Below, piece after piece: positions 61,697 to 64,000 of a DNA stretch of 64,000 bases. The stretch's first letter is position 1; each line of letters begins with the position of its first letter. The notes under the pieces are model-generated. The model searched no databases. It saw only the letters and a program-made list of their open reading frames with translations, and was not told the origin of the DNA. This stretch comes from Emcibacter sp. (lineage in GTDB: Bacteria; Pseudomonadota; Alphaproteobacteria; Sphingomonadales; Emcibacteraceae). The stretch spans positions 2,962,001 to 3,026,000 of the forward strand of contig NZ_OY776217.1 of NCBI RefSeq assembly GCF_963675455.1, read 5' to 3'. A program made the translations under genes and the position numbers.

Positions 61697-63058
61697 TTAC
61701 TCGCTATCGATGCCAAATCCATAGATCTTGTCATCTACCTTATCTGTATTTTTGCTGGCATCGTAATAGGACGCTTCCAGCTGCAGGTCCTGTGCTGTCA
61801 GCTTGCCCATTGCCAGCAGCAGACGATAGGCCGCAACAACCTGATCCCTATGCGAACGAACATTCTCAACCCGGGACTGCAGAAGTTCCTGTTCCGCATC
61901 CAGAACATCCAGGGTGGTGCGGGAGCCGACCTCTGCTTCCTGACGAACACCGTCCAGGGCAATTTCGTTGGCTTCGACCTGGGACTGGGTTGAGCCAATC
62001 CGTGCGGTCGCCTCACGATAACCTTCCCAGGCATTCTGGACATTTTCCCTGACCTGACGCTCGGCTGCAATAACTTCAAGACGTCGCTGGCTTTCCAGCT
62101 GCTTGGCCTGACGGATACGGGAAGACTGGGCCCCACTCTGATACAGCGGCACAGTCATGCGGGCCACCACTTCCTTCGAGGTTACATTTGTCGTTACCGT
62201 ACTGGCATCCCAGGATTTATTGTAACTTGCTTCCAGTGAAACCGTCGGGCTCAGTCCGCCATACTGGCTGTTGACATTATAACGGGCGGCTTCCTCCACA
62301 TATTTGGCTGAATTCAGCGTGGGAGAATAGCGCAAGGCAATGTCCAGAGCCGCCTCTTCAGAAGCCGGCAGCGGAGGAAGGGCGTCGATGTCTTCCAGTG
62401 TTCCAGGCGCACCGCCGACCACCCGGATAAAGGCGGAACGGCTGGCTGTGAGATTGGCTTCTGCCTGGATGCGCTCGGTGATGGCGCCGGACAGGCGGGC
62501 CTTGGACTGGGCCACGTCGGTACGGGTGATTTCACCAACCCGGAAACGATCCTCGCTGGCTTCTAGCTGGCGTTGCAGCACCATGACGTTGTTTTTGGTC
62601 AGTTCAAGGACCACTTCGTCACGCTTGACATCAACATAGGCTGATACTGCATCCAGAAGAACCGACTGTTCGGTATCAAGCAGATTCTGGCGGGCCGCCT
62701 CGACCTGCTTGCGGGCCTGTTTGGTATTATTGACGGTCTGAAACCCGGTAAAGATATTCTGCTGAAGCGTGACGCTTGCCCTTTTGGGATATACCGAACC
62801 GCTCGCTCCAAAGAGGCTGTCGGTCTGGGTATCCTGATAACTGACTGACCCGTTCGCCGTTATGCTGGGCAACCAGCCGGACCTGGCCTGATTGATATTT
62901 TCGTCAGTCGCCCGAAGCGACGCCCGCTGGGCTTCCAGTGTAGGATTTCCCATATAGGCCTGGGCCAGAACTTCATTCAGATTTTCCGCGTAGGCCGGAA
63001 CAGAACCCAACAAACAGGTCAGGGCAGACACTGCAACTCCACATAACGTTTTCTTCAT
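61697..63058 (-). CDS. tolC: TolC-family outer membrane efflux channel
   Basis: 453 residues from MKKTLCGVAVSALTC with a signal peptide (cleaved after AYA), selected because AGGGA lies upstream; the frame opens 22 codons earlier. Two OEP repeats (about 25–230 and 250–430) with helical hairpins: LDTEQSVLLDAVSAYVDVKR and KARLSGAITERIQAEANLTA, then YEEAARYNVNSQYGGLSPTV-like strand and helices RLEVIAAERQVRENVQNAWE. Partner channel for type I secretion and multidrug efflux. Between pcm and popZ. Confidence 0.95.
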   Translation of the reverse strand: MKKTLCGVAVSALTCLLGSVPAYAENLNEVLAQAYMGNPTLEAQRASLRATDENINQARSGWLPSITANGSVSYQDTQTDSLFGASGSVYPKRASVTLQQNIFTGFQTVNNTKQARKQVEAARQNLLDTEQSVLLDAVSAYVDVKRDEVVLELTKNNVMVLQRQLEASEDRFRVGEITRTDVAQSKARLSGAITERIQAEANLTASRSAFIRVVGGAPGTLEDIDALPPLPASEEAALDIALRYSPTLNSAKYVEEAARYNVNSQYGGLSPTVSLEASYNKSWDASTVTTNVTSKEVVARMTVPLYQSGAQSSRIRQAKQLESQRRLEVIAAERQVRENVQNAWEGYREATARIGSTQSQVEANEIALDGVRQEAEVGSRTTLDVLDAEQELLQSRVENVRSHRDQVVAAYRLLLAMGKLTAQDLQLEASYYDASKNTDKVDDKIYGFGIDSE

Positions 63059-63182
63059 TTTTTCTTTCCCTGGTGTATGGGGACTGCTGTCCCCTTTCCC
63101 AACAAGTAATGTATCGCCCCTCACTACCCGAAAATTATTGATAAATTGTTGTGTTCCTTAAAAATACCCCCGGAACAGACAA

Positions 63183-63836
63183 TTAAAAGCTGAATTCTTC
63201 TTTCCTGGCGAATGCTGCCAGCGGCGGTATTGCGGCATCAAACAGGGTCCGCACCCCGCGCACCTTGTCCTTATACGTGACAAGTGAGGCTTTTCCAACG
63301 CCGCGATCATTCAATACACAAACCAGCCTGCCGTTTTCTGACAGCTGCTCAAGAAGGGTTTGAGGCACGTCATCCACCATACCATTAATAAAAATAAGAT
63401 CGTAAGGTCCCTGTTTGGCAAGACCGGCGGTAATATCCCCCTTAACCACGGCAACATTGTCACAGGCTTCCTCGGCCAGAACCGCGGTTCCGGTCTCGAC
63501 AAGACCGTCATCCTCTTCCAGGGCAACAACAGCTTCGGCCAGACGTGCAAGAACTGCCGATGAATAACCGGTGCCACAGGCGATATCCAGCACCAGGTCT
63601 GTCGGCTTGATGTGAGCTTCGCTCAACAGGCGCCCGAAAACCATGGGTTCCATCAGATAACGTCCCTCGGCGACCCGGATATCTTCATCCACATAGGCAA
63701 CACCGGCAAAGGCTTTCGGGACAAATTTTTCACGATTCACGGAAGCAATTGCCTCGATCACATTTTCATCATTTATGTTATTGGGACGAAGCTGGCCCTC
63801 GATCATACTGCTTCTGGCCTGGGATGCATTAGTCAT
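63183..63836 (-). CDS. pcm: Protein-L-isoaspartate O-methyltransferase
   Basis: SAM-dependent methyltransferase that repairs isoaspartyl damage. 217 residues: MIEGQLRPNNINDENVIEAI near residue 11, VLDIACGTGYSSAVLARLAE near 82–101 (SAM motif I) and YDLIFINGMVDDVPQTLLEQ near 144–163. This Alphaproteobacteria-specific subgroup precedes tolC. A promoter with operators lies upstream (63904–63968). Confidence 0.93.
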   Translation of the reverse strand: MTNASQARSSMIEGQLRPNNINDENVIEAIASVNREKFVPKAFAGVAYVDEDIRVAEGRYLMEPMVFGRLLSEAHIKPTDLVLDIACGTGYSSAVLARLAEAVVALEEDDGLVETGTAVLAEEACDNVAVVKGDITAGLAKQGPYDLIFINGMVDDVPQTLLEQLSENGRLVCVLNDRGVGKASLVTYKDKVRGVRTLFDAAIPPLAAFARKEEFSF

Positions 63837-63903
63837 ATGGACGTTCCTAAGGTTATATGGCCTGATGTGATCCGGCCTAATGTTATCGGAATGGTTTGAT
63901 GCC

Positions 63904-63932
63904 TATATATAGTTTAAGGACGCACTTGACAA
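63904..63932 (-). promoter_or_regulatory. Promoter of pcm–tolC
   Basis: Minus strand TTGTCA (63927–63932), exact 17-base spacer, TATATA (63904–63909), about 70 bases upstream of the pcm ATG. Good sigma-70-type match. Confidence 0.6.
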
Positions 63933-63935
63933 TAT

Positions 63936-63968
63936 TCTCTCGACAAGAGAACCAATCTTGTCGACAAG
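63936..63968. promoter_or_regulatory. Paired dyads upstream of the pcm promoter
   Basis: CTTGTCGACAAG (63957–63968) is a perfect 12-bp palindrome; 8 bases nearer the promoter TCTCT-CGACA-AGAGA (about 63936–63950) repeats the CGACAAG half-site in a looser dyad. Both lie just upstream of the -35 box and could bind a regulator of the pcm–tolC unit. Confidence 0.55.
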
Positions 63969-64000
63969 TTTCATTATTTCACCCTTAAACAGATAAAAAC

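Overview
The window is a piece of an alphaproteobacterial chromosome. The evidence is the gene content and order: a pcm–tolC–popZ–valS block, an ALA-synthase type hemA with hemB, a COX15-type heme A synthase, an LdtR-like MarR regulator, a bacterial arginyl/leucyl-transferase (Bpt), a ubiquinol–cytochrome c chaperone next to DUF177–plsX–fabH–ihfA, and 5-aminolevulinate, riboflavin and flagellar motor genes arranged as in aerobic motile Alphaproteobacteria. Genus cannot be fixed from sequence alone. A marine or environmental member near Emcibacterales, Kordiimonadales or Sneathiellales would fit, but that is inference. No phage, insertion sequence, CRISPR array or rRNA was seen.

Layout. 1–1.6 kb: an edge-truncated ORF with an apparent homopolymer frameshift, then rplM–rpsI. 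1.7–3.0 kb: metY (O-acetylhomoserine sulfhydrylase type). 3.3–5.9 kb: an AT-rich four-gene cassette (CsgG-like protein and three small lipoproteins) closed by a strong terminator; it is the best candidate for a poorly described envelope system. 6.0–12.4 kb: cutA–ctaA, two small proteins, maeB, ald with a divergent Lrp-type regulator. 12.4–15.4 kb: acyl-CoA dehydrogenase–APH kinase–SDR operon, probably for hydroxy-acid or unusual acyl-CoA breakdown. 15.6–21.0 kb: the accessory part of the window, with an unknown gene, a PAS_5 protein, a scar made of two gene fragments, an AT-rich MltR-like gene, and two regulator/target modules (MarR–EamA–NmrA and MAPEG–TetR) with palindromic operators.

21–28 kb: YdcH protein, PLP decarboxylase lying between two near-identical terminators, tRNA-Pro(GGG), MerR, ihfA, fabH–plsX–DUF177–UQCC chaperone, bamE. 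28–38 kb: a long minus-strand housekeeping run: rpiB–glyA–nrdR–ribD–ribE–ribB(X)–ribH–nusB–thiL–fliL, and hemA with a small conserved protein. 38–51 kb: ldtR, hemB, motA, a FemAB/lipoprotein pair, ilvA, motB, an SLC13-type permease, bpt and a TRAP transporter (dctPQM). 51–64 kb: GNAT, parC, an unknown membrane protein, recO, a class III aminotransferase, DUF3108, valS, popZ, tolC, pcm.

How genes work together. The rib genes make riboflavin from ribulose-5-phosphate, but the GTP cyclohydrolase II-like half of the RibB fusion has lost its zinc ligands, so a separate RibA must exist outside the window. glyA, nrdR and rpiB feed one-carbon and nucleotide metabolism. hemA and hemB start heme synthesis and ctaA finishes heme A. 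plsX and fabH supply lipid synthesis. motA, motB and fliL are scattered single flagellar motor genes, so the main flagellar cluster lies elsewhere.
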